A program made the position numbers and the translations under genes. The notes under the pieces are model-generated. The model was not told the DNA's origin. It did not search any database and saw nothing but the letters and a program-made list of their open reading frames with translations. Below are positions 11,684 to 22,894 of a stretch of 64,000 bases of DNA, in pieces. The stretch's first letter is position 1, and every line of letters starts with the position of its first letter. The stretch is from Paracerasibacillus soli (GTDB lineage Bacteria > Bacillota > Bacilli > Bacillales > Amphibacillaceae), in assembly GCF_034006335.1 (NCBI RefSeq), contig NZ_JAWDIQ010000001.1, one strand, 5' to 3'.

Positions 11684-11694
11684 AAAAAACTTGA

Positions 11695-11721
11695 TTGACA
11701 ATGCTTGTTATGTTATATTAA
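11695..11721 (+). promoter_or_regulatory. Probable SigA promoter of rpsB operon
   Basis: A perfect -35 TTGACA at 11695-11700 is followed by an AT-rich -10 region (TATATT at 11714 or TATTAA at 11716). Spacing is slightly short for either, so the exact -10 is uncertain. It lies just after the swrB-like gene and leaves a leader of about 140 nt before rpsB, whose structure I could not assign. Confidence 0.55.
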
Positions 11722-11865
11722 TTTTTGGTGTAATACATAGATACATGAAGTGTCTTTGTAAATAAAACACACGCATGTTAATTTGTAAAATGGGTGCCTC
11801 ATTATAAGTTGAAGGTCTTTTTACAAAAATGATATATGCGGAGGATAAAAGAAGGAGGAAGTAAT

Positions 11866-12636
11866 ATGTCAGTAATTTCAATGAAACAATTACTAGAAGC
11901 TGGTGTACATTTTGGTCACCAGACACGCCGTTGGAATGCGAAAATGAAAAAATACATTTTCACGGAACGTAACGGTATTTATATCATTGACCTACAAAAA
12001 ACGGTCAAAAAGGTAGAAGAAGCGTACAATGTTGTGAAAAACATTGCAGCTGAAGGTGGTACAGTACTATTTGTTGGTACAAAAAAACAAGCACAAGATT
12101 CAGTGCGCGAAGAAGCAATCCGTTCAGGTATGTACTTTGTTAACCAACGTTGGTTAGGTGGTACTTTAACAAACTTCCAAACAATTCGTAAACGTATTAA
12201 CCGTTTGAAAGATATTGAACGTATGGAAGAAGATGGAACATTTGATGTTCTACCTAAAAAAGAAGTAGTTGATTTATTAAAAGAGAAAGATCGTTTAATT
12301 AAATTCCTTGGTGGAATTAAAGATATGAAAAAACTTCCAGATGCATTGTTTGTAGTGGATACTAGAAAAGAAAGAATTGCTATTGCGGAAGCACGCAAAT
12401 TAAATATTCCAATTATCGGTATCGTGGATACAAACTGTGATCCGGATGATGTTGATTTCGTAATCCCAGCAAACGATGATGCAATTCGTGCTGTTAAATT
12501 GCTTACAGCAAAAATGGCAGATGCAATCCTTGAAGTAAATCAAGGAGAAGAGCAAGAAGTTGTTGCAGAAAACGTAAAAGAAGTAACGGATACGAAAGAA
12601 GAAGTAGTTGAAAAAGCAGAAACAAACCAAGCGTAA
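11866..12636 (+). CDS. rpsB: 30S ribosomal protein S2
   Basis: Ribosomal protein S2 of the small subunit, needed for S1/mRNA interaction. The sequence is intact and typical: [21 protein letters not shown]-like start (here [12 protein letters not shown]), [23 protein letters not shown], and [18 protein letters not shown]. The start ATG 11866 has AGAAGGAGG at 11850-11858; the frame is open further upstream but without a better site. The last 20 residues are a Glu/Val/Lys tail. It is followed by a hairpin and then tsf, the usual rpsB-tsf pair. Confidence 0.97.
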   Translation: [256 protein letters not shown]

Positions 12637-12650
12637 TGTGGTATAGATTA

Positions 12651-12685
12651 GGTGATAAGGGGATATACCTTTTATCACCTTTTTT
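12651..12685 (+). terminator. Hairpin between rpsB and tsf
   Basis: Stem GGTGATAA (12651-12658) pairs with TTATCACC (12672-12679), followed by a run of T. It looks like a Rho-independent terminator or attenuator, and could set the ratio of rpsB to tsf transcripts. Confidence 0.75.
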
Positions 12686-12730
12686 AAAGAAATGACAGGA
12701 TACATAAAACAAATCAAGGAGGAAACAAAA

Positions 12731-13611
12731 ATGGCAATTACTGCAAAAATGGTAAAAGAACTACGTGAAAAAACTGGTGCAGGTATGATGGATTGTAAAA
12801 AAGCACTACAAGAAACTGATGGTAATATTGAAAAAGCAATAGATTATTTACGTGAAAAAGGAATTGCAAGTGCTGCTAAAAAAGCTGGACGTATTGCCGC
12901 TGAAGGTTCAGCATATGTAGAAATCGAGAATAATACAGCAGTTCTTTTTGAAGTGAATTGTGAGACGGACTTTGTAACTAAAAATGACCAATTTAAGCAA
13001 TTACTTGATCAAATTGGTAAACATCTTGTTAAACACACACCTGAAAATGTTGAAGAAGCATTGCAACAAAAAACAGACAATGGCGAGACTTTAGAAGTAG
13101 TAATCAATTCAGCAGTCGCTAAAATTGGTGAAAAATTATCGCTACGCCGCTTTACAATCATGACTAAAACGGATCAAGATGTATTTGGTTCATATTTACA
13201 TATGGGTGGCAGTATCGGTGCTCTAACATTACTTGAAGGTACATCTGATGAAAGTGTTGCAAAAGACGTTGCAATGCATGTAGCAGCTGTAAACCCTCGT
13301 TATGTATCTCGTGATGATGTTGCAGCCTCAGAAGTGGACCGTGAGCGTGAAGTACTTAAAACACAAGCCTTAAACGAAGGTAAGCCTGAGCATATTGTTG
13401 AAAAAATGGTAGAAGGACGTTTAGGGAAGTTCTTCGAAGAAATTTGCCTATTAGATCAGAGTTTTGTTAAAGATCCAGATACAAAGGTGAAAAAGTTTGT
13501 TGCAAATCATAACGCAACTGTAAAAGCTTTTGCACGTTATGAAGTAGGCGAAGGAATGGAAAAACGTGAAGAAAACTTTCTGAAGAGGTAATGAGCCAAA
13601 TTAAAAAATAA
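12731..13611 (+). CDS. tsf: Elongation factor Ts (one frameshift near the end)
   Basis: EF-Ts exchanges GDP for GTP on EF-Tu. ATG 12731 follows CAAGGAGG. The UBA-like N-terminus (VKELREKTGAGMMDCKKAL) and the core with CETDFVTKND and HVAAVNPRYVSRDDV are complete. One base is missing near 13578, so the literal frame ends in NFLKR at 13591; the restored frame reads NFAEEVMSQIKK and stops at 13611. The length is then normal (about 293 residues). Confidence 0.95.
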
Positions 13612-13614
13612 TGT

Positions 13615-13646
13615 GAATAGGGAACAAATTTGTTCCCTATTCTTTC
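13615..13646 (+). terminator. Perfect 28-bp palindrome after tsf
   Basis: GAATAGGGAACAAA (13615-13628) is followed immediately by its exact reverse complement (13629-13642) and then TTTC. It is most likely a terminator or processing hairpin separating tsf from pyrH. The T run is short, so termination may be partial. Confidence 0.65.
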
Positions 13647-13694
13647 AAATGTCGAATGTTTAGAAAAAAATTTGAGTTATTTTTGGAGGTTACT

Positions 13695-14416
13695 ATGACA
13701 TTAGCTCGTTATCAGCGAATTGTACTTAAATTAAGCGGTGAAGCTCTTAGTGGAAAACAAGGTTACGGGATTGACCCAACAATTATTCAATCAGTCGCTA
13801 GACAAGTGAAAGAAGTTGTTGAATTAGACGTAGAAGTTGCTGTCGTTGTTGGTGGAGGTAATATTTGGCGTGGAAAGACAGGCAGTGAAATGGGGATGGA
13901 TCGTGCGACAGCCGACTACATGGGCATGTTGGCAACGATTATGAATTCCTTAGCATTACAAGATAGCCTTGAAAACATTGGGATTCCGTCAAGAGTTCAG
14001 ACTTCTATTGAAATGCGCCAGGTGGCTGAACCTTATATTAGAAGAAGAGCCATTCGTCATTTAGAAAAGAAACGAGTCGTTATTTTTGCTGCTGGGACAG
14101 GAAATCCGTATTTTTCTACGGACACAACTGCTGCATTACGTGCCGCTGAAATAGAAGCAGAAGTTATTTTAATGGCTAAAAATAATGTTGATGGCGTTTA
14201 TACTGATGATCCTAAGCTAAATAAGGATGCCACAAAATACGATGAACTATCGTTTATGGACATGTTAAATGAAGGCTTGGGTGTAATGGATGCAACTGCA
14301 TCTTCACTATGTATGGATAATGATATACCACTTATCGTATTTTCAATAATGGAAGAAGGAAATATTAAAAAAGTTGTACAAGGAGAAACAATCGGTACAA
14401 CAATAAGGGGAAATAA
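13695..14416 (+). CDS. pyrH: UMP kinase (probable missing base at the 3' end)
   Basis: Uridylate kinase, an amino-acid-kinase-fold enzyme converting UMP to UDP in pyrimidine synthesis. ATG 13695 has TTGGAGGT in front; an upstream in-frame ATG at 13656 lacks one. Motifs: RIVLKLSGEALSG, VVVGGGNIWRG, AAGTGNPYFSTDTTAALRA and AKNNVDGVYTDDP. Bacillus PyrH ends in IVRGK or similar. Here a fifth G at 14407-14410 would give TIRGK and a TAA at 14414-14416; the literal frame instead runs to 14435 inside frr with an atypical tail. Confidence 0.94.
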
Positions 14417-14419
14417 AGT

Positions 14420-14977
14420 ATGGTTGCAGATGTAATGAAAGAAATGCGAGACAAAATGGAACAAGCAATTCAAGCATTTTCAAGAAACCTAGCTACGGTT
14501 AGAACAGGACGTGCAAATCCTAGCCTATTGGATAATGTATATGTTGATTATTATGGCGCATCAACACCATTAAACCAATTGGCAACTGTTTCAGCTCCTG
14601 AAGCAAGAATGTTGCTTATTACTCCTTATGACAAATCTGTAGTCGGTGATATTGAAAAGGCTATTCAAAAAGCAGATCTTGGCTTATCTCCTTCAAACGA
14701 CGGTAATGTAATCAGAATTAATATTCCAGCACTAACAGAAGAGCGTCGTAAAGATCTTGTTAAAGTTGTAGGAAAGTTTGCTGAAGAATCAAAAATACAG
14801 GTTAGAAATATTCGCCGTGATTCGAATGATGATTTAAAAAAGGCAGAAAAAAATGGTGAATTAACTGAAGATGAACTACGTGTATCACAAGATGATGTAC
14901 AAAAAGAAACTGACAAATATATTGCTGAGATTGACAAATTAATGAAAATTAAAGAAAACGATATAATGGAAGTATAG
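14420..14977 (+). CDS. frr: Ribosome recycling factor
   Basis: RRF splits post-termination ribosomes together with EF-G. It is 185 residues, exactly the family size, intact, with LATVRTGRANPSLLDNV, YYGASTPLNQLA, PYDKSVVGDIEKAI, IPALTEERRKDLVK and VRNIRRDSNDDLKK. The start ATG 14420 has AAGGGG at 14405-14410. It is preceded by pyrH and followed by a strong terminator, so it ends the rpsB-tsf-pyrH-frr unit. Confidence 0.97.
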   Translation: MVADVMKEMRDKMEQAIQAFSRNLATVRTGRANPSLLDNVYVDYYGASTPLNQLATVSAPEARMLLITPYDKSVVGDIEKAIQKADLGLSPSNDGNVIRINIPALTEERRKDLVKVVGKFAEESKIQVRNIRRDSNDDLKKAEKNGELTEDELRVSQDDVQKETDKYIAEIDKLMKIKENDIMEV

Positions 14978-15040
14978 AAAAACGAATCTAATTATAAAAT
15001 GAAGGCATTTTTTAGCGCGAAGTTGAATATCATGATACAG

Positions 15041-15064
15041 CCCTCTTATATAAGAGGGTTTTTC
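15041..15064 (+). terminator. Rho-independent terminator after frr
   Basis: CCCTCTTATATAAGAGGG is a self-complementary 18-mer at 15041-15058 followed by TTTTTC, a classic terminator. The gap to uppS is about 380 bp; besides this and the next hairpin I see only AT-rich sequence, in which an uppS promoter must lie, but no convincing -35/-10 pair. Confidence 0.88.
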
Positions 15065-15204
15065 TTTTCTGCACTTCTTTTAGTGGAAAAATAATGAGAG
15101 ACATGACTTCTTGCTTTGTTGCAATGATCAACTAGCTAGGAATGACGTGTACTGTATTTGTAAGATAATCACTGAATGAAGCTTTTATTTATTTCGCTAA
15201 AAAC

Positions 15205-15233
15205 AAAAAGACGTATATTATGACGTTCTTTTT
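15205..15233 (+). terminator. Second hairpin in frr-uppS gap
   Basis: AAAAAGACGT (15205-15214) can pair with ACGT-T-CTTTTT (15223-15233), with one bulged T and an 8-nt loop. A-rich on one side and T-rich on the other, it could act as a terminator in both directions. Confidence 0.5.
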
Positions 15234-15355
15234 ATAAAAAATAGATGTTTGATGATATAATTAATGTTCATTAAAATAATCCTTGCTATGTCGTTACATA
15301 TTCTTTACTATGATAGTTGTATGTCTTTAGTACAAACATCGATGGAGGACAAATT

Positions 15356-16122
15356 ATGTCAATAAGACTTCCTTTTTTTAAAAGAAAATCATCTACTGAA
15401 ACTAAACAACAATATAAACTAAAAAATGTGCCAAATCATGTAGCTATCATTATGGATGGTAATGGTCGCTGGGCAAAAAAACGTGGGTTACCTCGAATAG
15501 ATGGTCATAAAGAGGGGATGGACGCTGTTCAAAATACGGTAAGAGCAGCTACTGACCACGGAATTAAGATATTAACATTATTCGCATTTTCTACTGAAAA
15601 TTGGAAACGACCAAAATTAGAAGTAGATTACTTGATGCGATTACCTAAAGAATATCTGCAAACCTATTTACCTGAACTAATCGAAAAAAATGTCCGCGTT
15701 GAAACGATAGGTGATTTTGATGCATTACCACAACATACGAAAGAAGCGGTACTAGACGCTAAAGAAAGAACGAAAGATAATGATGGATTATTATTAAATT
15801 TTGCTATAAACTATGGTTCTAGACATGAAATTGTAGAGGCGCTCAAGCAAATTGTACATGATGTCAACGAGAATAAAATAGATGTTGATCATATTAACGA
15901 TAATATTTTAGAAGACTATTTATACACAAAGGGATTAGTTGATCCAACTTATTGATTCGCACAAGCGGTGAAAAACGATTAAGTAATTTCCTGTTATGGC
16001 AATGCGCTTATTCTGAGTTTTGGTTTACAGATGTATTATGGCCTGATTTTAATAAAGAAGTTTTTATTCAAGCGTTGTTAGATTATCAAAATAGAGTGAG
16101 ACGTTATGGAGGTATTAAATAA
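15356..16122 (+). CDS. uppS: Undecaprenyl diphosphate synthase (one frameshift)
   Basis: cis-Prenyltransferase making the C55 lipid carrier for cell-wall synthesis. ATG 15356 follows GATGGAGGAC. The catalytic N-terminal motif MDGNGRWAKKRGLPRIDGHK, FAFSTENWKRP and NFAINYGSRHEI are present. One base is missing near 15945; the restored frame gives DPDLLIRTSGEKRLSNF, the second substrate-binding motif, and ends YGGIK at 16122. It is the first gene of the uppS-cdsA-rseP-polC group. Confidence 0.95.
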
Positions 16123-16137
16123 GGTGATGAACCTAAG

Positions 16138-16916
16138 ATGAAGCAACGAATTATAACTGCAACGATAGCATTACTTGTATTTCTGCCGTTTGTCATCTAC
16201 GGAAATTGGCCATTTGTTAGTTTTATTTATATACTTGCATCAATTGGTTTATTTGAATTGCTACGTATGAAAAAAATAACAGTCATTTCTTTTCCTACTA
16301 TAGTAGCTATGATTGCATTATGGGTGTTATTATTACCTAAGTCAATCAAGTTACCAATTGAAAGTACCGACATTATTGTGTTATTCGTTATTCTAATGTT
16401 GTCGTATTCGGTATTAAAGAAAAATAAATTTACATTTCAAGATGTTGGATTTGTCGTTTTATCCACAATTTATGTAACAATGGGCTTTTTTTACTTTATC
16501 GAAACACGACTTGATGGTCTTTCACAAATTTTTTACGTATTATTTGTTGTATGGGCTACTGATACTGGTGCCTATTTTGTCGGACGGGCTTTTGGGAAAA
16601 ATAAACTGTGGCCAAGATTAGCCCAAACAAAACAATTGAAGGTGCGTTTGGCGGTATCCTGATTGCAACAGTAGTCGGTGTTATTTTCCATATCGTTTAT
16701 CCCTTCCCCTATTCAATAATTATGGTATTATGTATTACAGTGTTAATATCTATATTTGGTCAAATAGGTGATTTAGTTGAATCAGCATATAAACGACATT
16801 TTAATGTGAAAGATTCAGGTACCTTGTTACCCGGACATGGTGGGATATTAGATCGTTTTGATAGTTTATTGTTTGTCTTTCCTATCTTACATTTATTTCA
16901 ATCTTTATTTTTATAA
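16138..16916 (+). CDS. cdsA: Phosphatidate cytidylyltransferase CdsA (one frameshift)
   Basis: Integral membrane enzyme making CDP-diacylglycerol from phosphatidate and CTP. About eight hydrophobic segments are visible. The C-terminal signature is spread over the reconstructed frame: ATDTGAYFVGR, KISPNKTIEGAFGG and DSGTLLPGHGGILDRFDSL. One A is missing near 16613. It starts 15 bp after uppS. In B. subtilis dxr follows; here only an 83-bp gap separates cdsA from rseP. Confidence 0.94.
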
Positions 16917-16999
16917 GTTTTGATTGATTTATTTTATTTCATTGTTTGAGTGTAACAGAAAAGCAAAACGTTAATTTGAAGTGAGGAAGGTGCTTAAAT

Positions 17000-18257
17000 T
17001 TGAAGACTGTTATTGCTTTTATCTTCATGTTTGGTTTGCCGTATCAATTCATGAGTTCGGGCATCTCATATTTGCTAAAAGAGCAGGGATGCTTGTTCGT
17101 GAATTTGCTATTGGATTTGGTCCTAAAATCTTTTCCTTTGTTAAAAATGAAACGTTATATACGATACGATTACTACCAATAGGTGGATATGTACGTGTCG
17201 CCGGAGAAGATCAGAGATTATTGAATTAAAACCTGGTCAACATATTGGTCTAGAGTTTAATGAAGAAGGTAAAGTATCTAGTCTTATCGTGAATAACAAA
17301 TCAAAACATCCAGATGCGATGGTTATTGAAGTAGATCACGTAGACTTAGATCATGACTTGGTTGTGACAGGGTTTGAAATCGGAGAACATGAAGAGAAGC
17401 TAACCTTTCAAGTTGATCGTAAAGCTTTTTTCATTATGGATGAAAACAAAACTCAAATTGCACCGTATGATCGTCAATTTGCTTCAAAAACGGTCGGACA
17501 ACGTGCAATGCAGTTGTTTGCTGGCCCCATGATGAATTTTGTACTAGCCATCGTGCTATTCTTTATTCTTGGCATTATTCAAGGGGTTCCATCTGAACAA
17601 GCCCTTGTTGGTCAAGTGCAACCGAATAGTCCAGCAGAGCAGGCCGGTTTTGAGGCTGGAGACACCATCATTCAAATTGATGGAACGGCAATCTCAACTT
17701 GGGAAGAATTTAGTCAAATTGTACAACAATATCCTAATGAAGAGTTAACAATGGTTGTAAACCGCGATGGAAATACAGAGGAATTGGCCGTAACACCTAA
17801 GAAAATAGAACGTCAAGGTGAGGAAGTAGGACAAATAGGTATAAGTTTAGGATTTGAAAAGTCTCTATTTAAAACCGTTACATATGGTTTTGAACAAACG
17901 TATACAACTACTAAATTAATACTAACGAATTTAGCCATGCTTGTCACAGGGCAATTTTCAATTGATCAATTAGCGGGTCCAGTGGGAATATATGATATTA
18001 CTGATCAAGTAGTACAAACTGGATTTAATAGCTTTCTGTTGTGGACTGCTATGTTAAGTATTAACTTGGGTATTGTGAATTTACTTCCATTACCTGCACT
18101 TGATGGCGGACGTCTGTTGTTTGTAGGTTTAGAGGGGCTCAGAGGTAAGCCAATTGATCCACAAAAAGAAGGTATTGTACATTTTGTCGGATTTGCCTTG
18201 TTGATGTTACTTATGATTATTGTAACATGGAACGACATTCAACGATTATTTTTATAA
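17000..18257 (+). CDS. rasP: Site-2 membrane metalloprotease RseP/RasP (two frameshifts)
   Basis: Intramembrane zinc protease that cleaves anti-sigma factors, FtsL and signal-peptide remnants. I take TTG 17000 as start, behind GAGGAAGGTG. The zinc site HEFGH (about 17050-17064), a PDZ domain (PNSPAEQAGFEAGDTI) and the second metal-binding motif LLPLPALDGGR are present. One base is missing near 17040 and one near 17209. About 420 residues when restored. The substrate class is relevant here because an ECF sigma factor with a membrane partner lies 5 kb downstream, though a link is only a guess. Confidence 0.93.
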
Positions 18258-18267
18258 TATTAGTATG

Positions 18268-18295
18268 AACCCTTGTCTAATAGTTGACAGGGGTT
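18268..18295 (+). terminator. Hairpin between rseP and polC
   Basis: AACCCTTGTC (18268-18277) pairs with GACAGGGGTT (18286-18295) with one G-T pair. The T run is weak. This is where proS normally stands in Bacillaceae. Confidence 0.5.
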
Positions 18296-18338
18296 TCCAT
18301 CTTTAAAATGATTGAGGAATTATCAGGGGGAACATGTA

Positions 18339-21300
18339 ATGGATCTATCTAAGCAGCAAAAAATGATAATCTTGTTGGAACAGATTCAACTACCAAATGA
18401 TTATAAACTATATTTCGAAGGTAGTGAGTTAAACAAACTTGACATATTCAAACAAGAGAAAAAATGGCATTTTCATATTCAAATAAAAGAAGTATTGCCA
18501 GCTCCAGTTTATCAATTTCTCCTTCAACAATTACAAAAATCTTTTACACATATTGCAAAAGTAGATGTATCCTTATATCCAAGCACAAATAGTAGTAATG
18601 AGAAACTTATTCAAGAATATTGGCAATTATTCTTACATGAAAATGAATTATCTCCAGCATATCGTGATTTAATACTAAATCAGATACAGAAATAACCAAT
18701 CAAAAATTACAACTTACCGCTAGAAATGATGCAGAAGCAAATGCATTAAGGAAGCGGTTGGAGAATCGCTTTCAGGTCTTTTGTAAAAAGATTGGTTTAC
18801 CACCATTTACAATCGATGTTACTGTGAAAACAGAAGCTTTAGAACTGGAAAAATTCCGGGAACAAAAAGCATTAGAGGATAAACAACTAGTAATAAAGAC
18901 AATGCAAGAAATGGAAAAGCGAGACACTGCGAAACAGAAGAATGAACAGCATTTGCCATTTATGGTTGGATATCAAATTCAAGATGATATCGTGAATATG
19001 GAAAATATTTTAGAGGAAGAACGAAGAATTACCGTACAAGGATATATATTTGCCATCGATATTCGAAAACTCCGTTCTGGTAGAAGCTTATTAATTATTA
19101 AAGCAACAGATTATACAGATTCTCTTGCTATTAAAGTGTTCTCGAGAAATGATGAAGATGCGGAAAAGTTTGAACAACTAAAAACAGGAATGTGGGTAAA
19201 GGCTAGAGGCTATTCAAACGGATATGTATTCCAATGAATTATCGATGATGGCAAATGATATTAATGAAGTAAACATTTCGTTAAGAAGTGATACGGCTCC
19301 AGAAGGGGATAAACGAGTAGAATTACATGCACATACGACAATGAGCCAATTAGATGCAGTTGTTTCTCCCGGAAGACTTGTTGAACAGGCTGCTAAATGG
19401 GGACATCAAGCAATTGCGATAACGGATCATGCAGGGGTACAAGGTTTCCCTGAAGCACATCATGCAGGCCAAAAACATGGTGTTAAAGTTTTATATGGCG
19501 TAGAGGCAAATTTAGTTGATGATGGGGTACCAATTGCTTATAACGAACAAGATATCGATTTAAATGAAGCTACTTATGTGGTTTTTGACGTAGAGACAAC
19601 GGGACTATCTGCAGTTTACGATACAATAATTGAGCTTGCCGGTGTAAAAATCTATCAAGGTGAAATTGTGGATCGTTTCGAGTCATTTGCTAATCCACAT
19701 CACCCATTATCTGAAACAACGATTAATTTAACCGGAATCACAGATGATATGGTACAAAGTGCACCAGAAGTGGCGGAAGTATTACAAAAGTTTCATGAGT
19801 GGGCAGAAGATAGTATTCTTGTCGCACATAATGCTAGTTTTGATATTGGGTTTTTAAATCAAGGATATAGTCGCATTGATTTACCGAAAGTTAGCCAACC
19901 AGTTATTGATACGTTAGAACTTGGAAGGTTTTTATATCCGGAATTAAGAAATCATCGATTAAATACACTTTGTAAATTATTAGATATTGAATTAACCCAA
20001 CACCACCGAGCAATATATGATGCAGAAGCAACTGGTTATTTACTTTGGAATTTTGTACAAAGTTTACTTAAAAAGGACATCACAAACCACAATAAATTAA
20101 ATGACCATATGGGTGAAGGGAATGCATACCAACGTTCAAGACCTTTTCATTGTACTTTGCTAGCCAAAAATGAGGAAGGGCTAAAAAATATTTACAAATT
20201 AGTATCTTATGCACATATTCATTATTTTTATCGTGTTCCTCGTATACCTCGCTCCTTATTACAGAAACATCGTGAAGGTATTCTAGTTGGAACTGCATGT
20301 GATAAAGGCGAAGTGTTTGAAACAATGATGCAGAAGTCGGCTGATGAAGCCGAAAAAGTAGCAGCTTTTTATGACTATATTGAAGTCCAACCACCCACTA
20401 ATTTTGTTCATCTCGTACAAAGAGAACTTGTTCAAAATGAAGCACAAATCTTAGATATTATTAGAAAAATAGTGGAGATGGGTAAACGGATAAATAAAAA
20501 GTAGTAGCAACAGGTAACGTTCATTATGTAGAAGAACACGAGAAACTTTACCGACAAATATTGATTGCCTCACAAGCTGGTAATCCATTAAATAGGCAAC
20601 AACTACCAGATACGCCGTTTCGAACAACGGATGAAATGCTTAAGATATTTCAGTTTTTGGGAGAAGATACAGCAAAAGAAATTGTTGTGGCAAATACACA
20701 GGCACTTGCTGAAGAGATTGAAGTGATTTCTCCAATTAAAGATGGCTTGTTTACACCTACAATCGAGGGTGCGGATCAAGAAATCCGGGATCTTTGCTAT
20801 AATCATGCAGCCAAGATATATGGTGAACAAATCCCTAAAATTGTAACAGATCGTTTAGAGAAAGAACTAACGAGTATTATAGGTCATGGTTTTGCAGTAA
20901 TTTATCTAATTTCACATAAATTAGTTAAAAAGTCATTAGATGATGGATATTTAGTAGGTTCTCGGGGCTCGGTTGGCTCATCCTTAGTTGCAACGATGAC
21001 GGAAATAACGGAAGTAAATCCTTTACCACCACATTATGTTTGTAAAAGTTGCCACTATCATGAATTTATTACGGATGGTTCAGTCGGGAGTGGATTTGAC
21101 TTGCCTGATAAGGAATGTCCAAATTGCCACATTATGTTGACAAAAGATGGACAAGACATACCATTTGAAACATTTTTAGGTTTTAAAGGTGATAAAGTTC
21201 CAGATATCGATTTAAACTTTTCAGGCGAATACCAACCCGTAGCGCATAACTACACAAAAGTACTTTTTGGAGAAGAAAAAGTATATCGTGCCGGTACCAT

Positions 21301-22620
21301 TGGTACGATTGCAGAAAAAACAGCTTATGGTTATGTAAAAGGTTATGCTTCTGATAAACAATTACAGTTTAAGGGGGCGGAAGTTGAACGACTCGTGCAA
21401 GGATGTACCGGTGTAAAACGGACAACTGGGCAACACCCTGGGGAATCATTGTTGTCCCAGATGACAAAGAAATTTTTGACTTTACACCAATTCAGTTTCC
21501 AGCGGATGACCGGAATAGTGAATGGAAAACAACTCATTTTGACTTCCATTCCATTCATGATAATTTATTGAAACTTGATATACTTGGTCATGATGATCCG
21601 ACAGTCATTCGTATGTTACAAGACTTAAGTGGAATAGATCCAAAGACAATACCGATTGACGATCCAGATGTCATGAAAATATTTTCTAGTACATCATCAC
21701 TTGGAGTTACGGCTGATCAAATAAACTGTAGCACGGGCACGTTAGGTGTACCTGAGTTTGGTACAAAATTTGTACGACAAATGTTAGAAGATACAAAACC
21801 AACGACGTTTGCAGAACTTGTCATTATTTCTGGGTTGTCGCATGGTACGGATGTTTGGCTTGGAAACGCGCAAGAATTAATTAACAATGGTACATGCACA
21901 TTACCCGAAGTTATCGGTTGTCGTGATGATATTATGGTTTATTTGATGCACAAAGGTCTTGATGCCTCACTAGCATTTAAAATTATGGAGTCTGTTCGGA
22001 AGGGGAAAGGACTTCAAGATGAATGGATAGTTGAGATGAATAAGCACGATGTACCAGATTGGTATATTGAATCATGTAAAAAGATTAAATATATGTTTCC
22101 AAAGGCACACGCCGCAGCATATGTTTTAATGGCGGTAAGAATTGCTTATTTCAAAGTGCACCATCCGATTCTATTTTATGCAGCATATTTTACAGTGCGT
22201 GCAAATGATTTTGAACTTGATACAATGGTAAAAGGGTCTGCGGCAATTAAAAAACGTATTGAAGAAATACAAGCAAAAGGTAATGATGCTCCACCGAAAG
22301 AAAAGAGTTTACTTACAGTACTCGAGATATCATTAGAAATGTGTGAACGTGGATTCTCCTTCGGTAAGGTAGATTTGTACCAGTCTAGTGCAACAGAGTT
22401 TATCGTTGATGGAAATTCACTTATTCCACCATTTAATGCAGTAGATGGTCTTGGTACAAATGCAGCTATCAATATCGTGAAAGCACGTGAAGAAGGAGAG
22501 TTTTTATCAAAAGAAGATTTACGTGAACGAAGTAAGATTTCAAAAACCGTATTGGAATATCTAGATAACCATGGTTGTTTGGAAGGTATGGCAGAGAAAA
22601 ACCAATTATCATTATTTTAA
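18339..22620 (+). CDS. polC: DNA polymerase III alpha subunit PolC (four frameshifts)
   Basis: Replicative polymerase of low-GC Gram-positives, with built-in proofreading. Domains in order: N-terminal region, OB fold (about 18980-19230), PHP part 1 (VELHAHTTMSQLDAV), inserted 3'-5' exonuclease (VFDVETTGLS, HNASFDIGFL, HRAIYDAEATG), PHP part 2, zinc finger with CKSCHYHEF and CPNCH (about 21041-21135), the palm (DKVPDIDLNFSGEYQ) and the C-terminal part ending MAEKNQLSLF. The frame breaks near 18685 (missing base), 19205 (extra base), 20497 (missing A) and 21441 (missing G). About 1427 codons, normal size. Start ATG 18339 follows CAGGGGG. Confidence 0.95.
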
Positions 22621-22681
22621 AAGAACGGGTGAAAATGTTTAACAGTATGTTGCATGAACACTCGTGAAAGTTTTTTTATGT

Positions 22682-22717
22682 AAGGGATGCTACTTAAAAT
22701 TTGTAGCATCCCTTTTT
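22682..22717 (+). terminator. Strong terminator after polC
   Basis: AAGGGATGCTAC (22682-22693) and GTAGCATCCCTT (22703-22714) form a perfect 12-bp stem with a 9-nt loop followed by TTT. It isolates polC from the downstream sigma factor gene. Confidence 0.9.
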
Positions 22718-22822
22718 ATCGTAGGATAACTGGTGGTAGACCTCACACTGATTGAAGTCTCACTTTATTTCAGATAGGATGTTGTATGTACTTTTGTTTT
22801 ATTAGAAATAATGTAGACAAAA

Positions 22823-22849
22823 TGAAACTTATAAATGAAGCATTCCGTC
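22823..22849 (+). promoter_or_regulatory. ECF-type promoter in front of the sigma factor gene
   Basis: TGAAAC at 22823-22828 and CGTC at 22846-22849 are separated by 17 bp. This matches the general ECF pattern in Bacillus (TGAAAC -35 and CGT-containing -10). Being directly upstream of an ECF sigma gene, it suggests positive autoregulation. No SigA-like pair is evident nearby. Confidence 0.65.
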
Positions 22850-22894
22850 AAATAAGTGTAATAAAGCAAGACTGAAAGGGGGTTAAAAAAGCTA

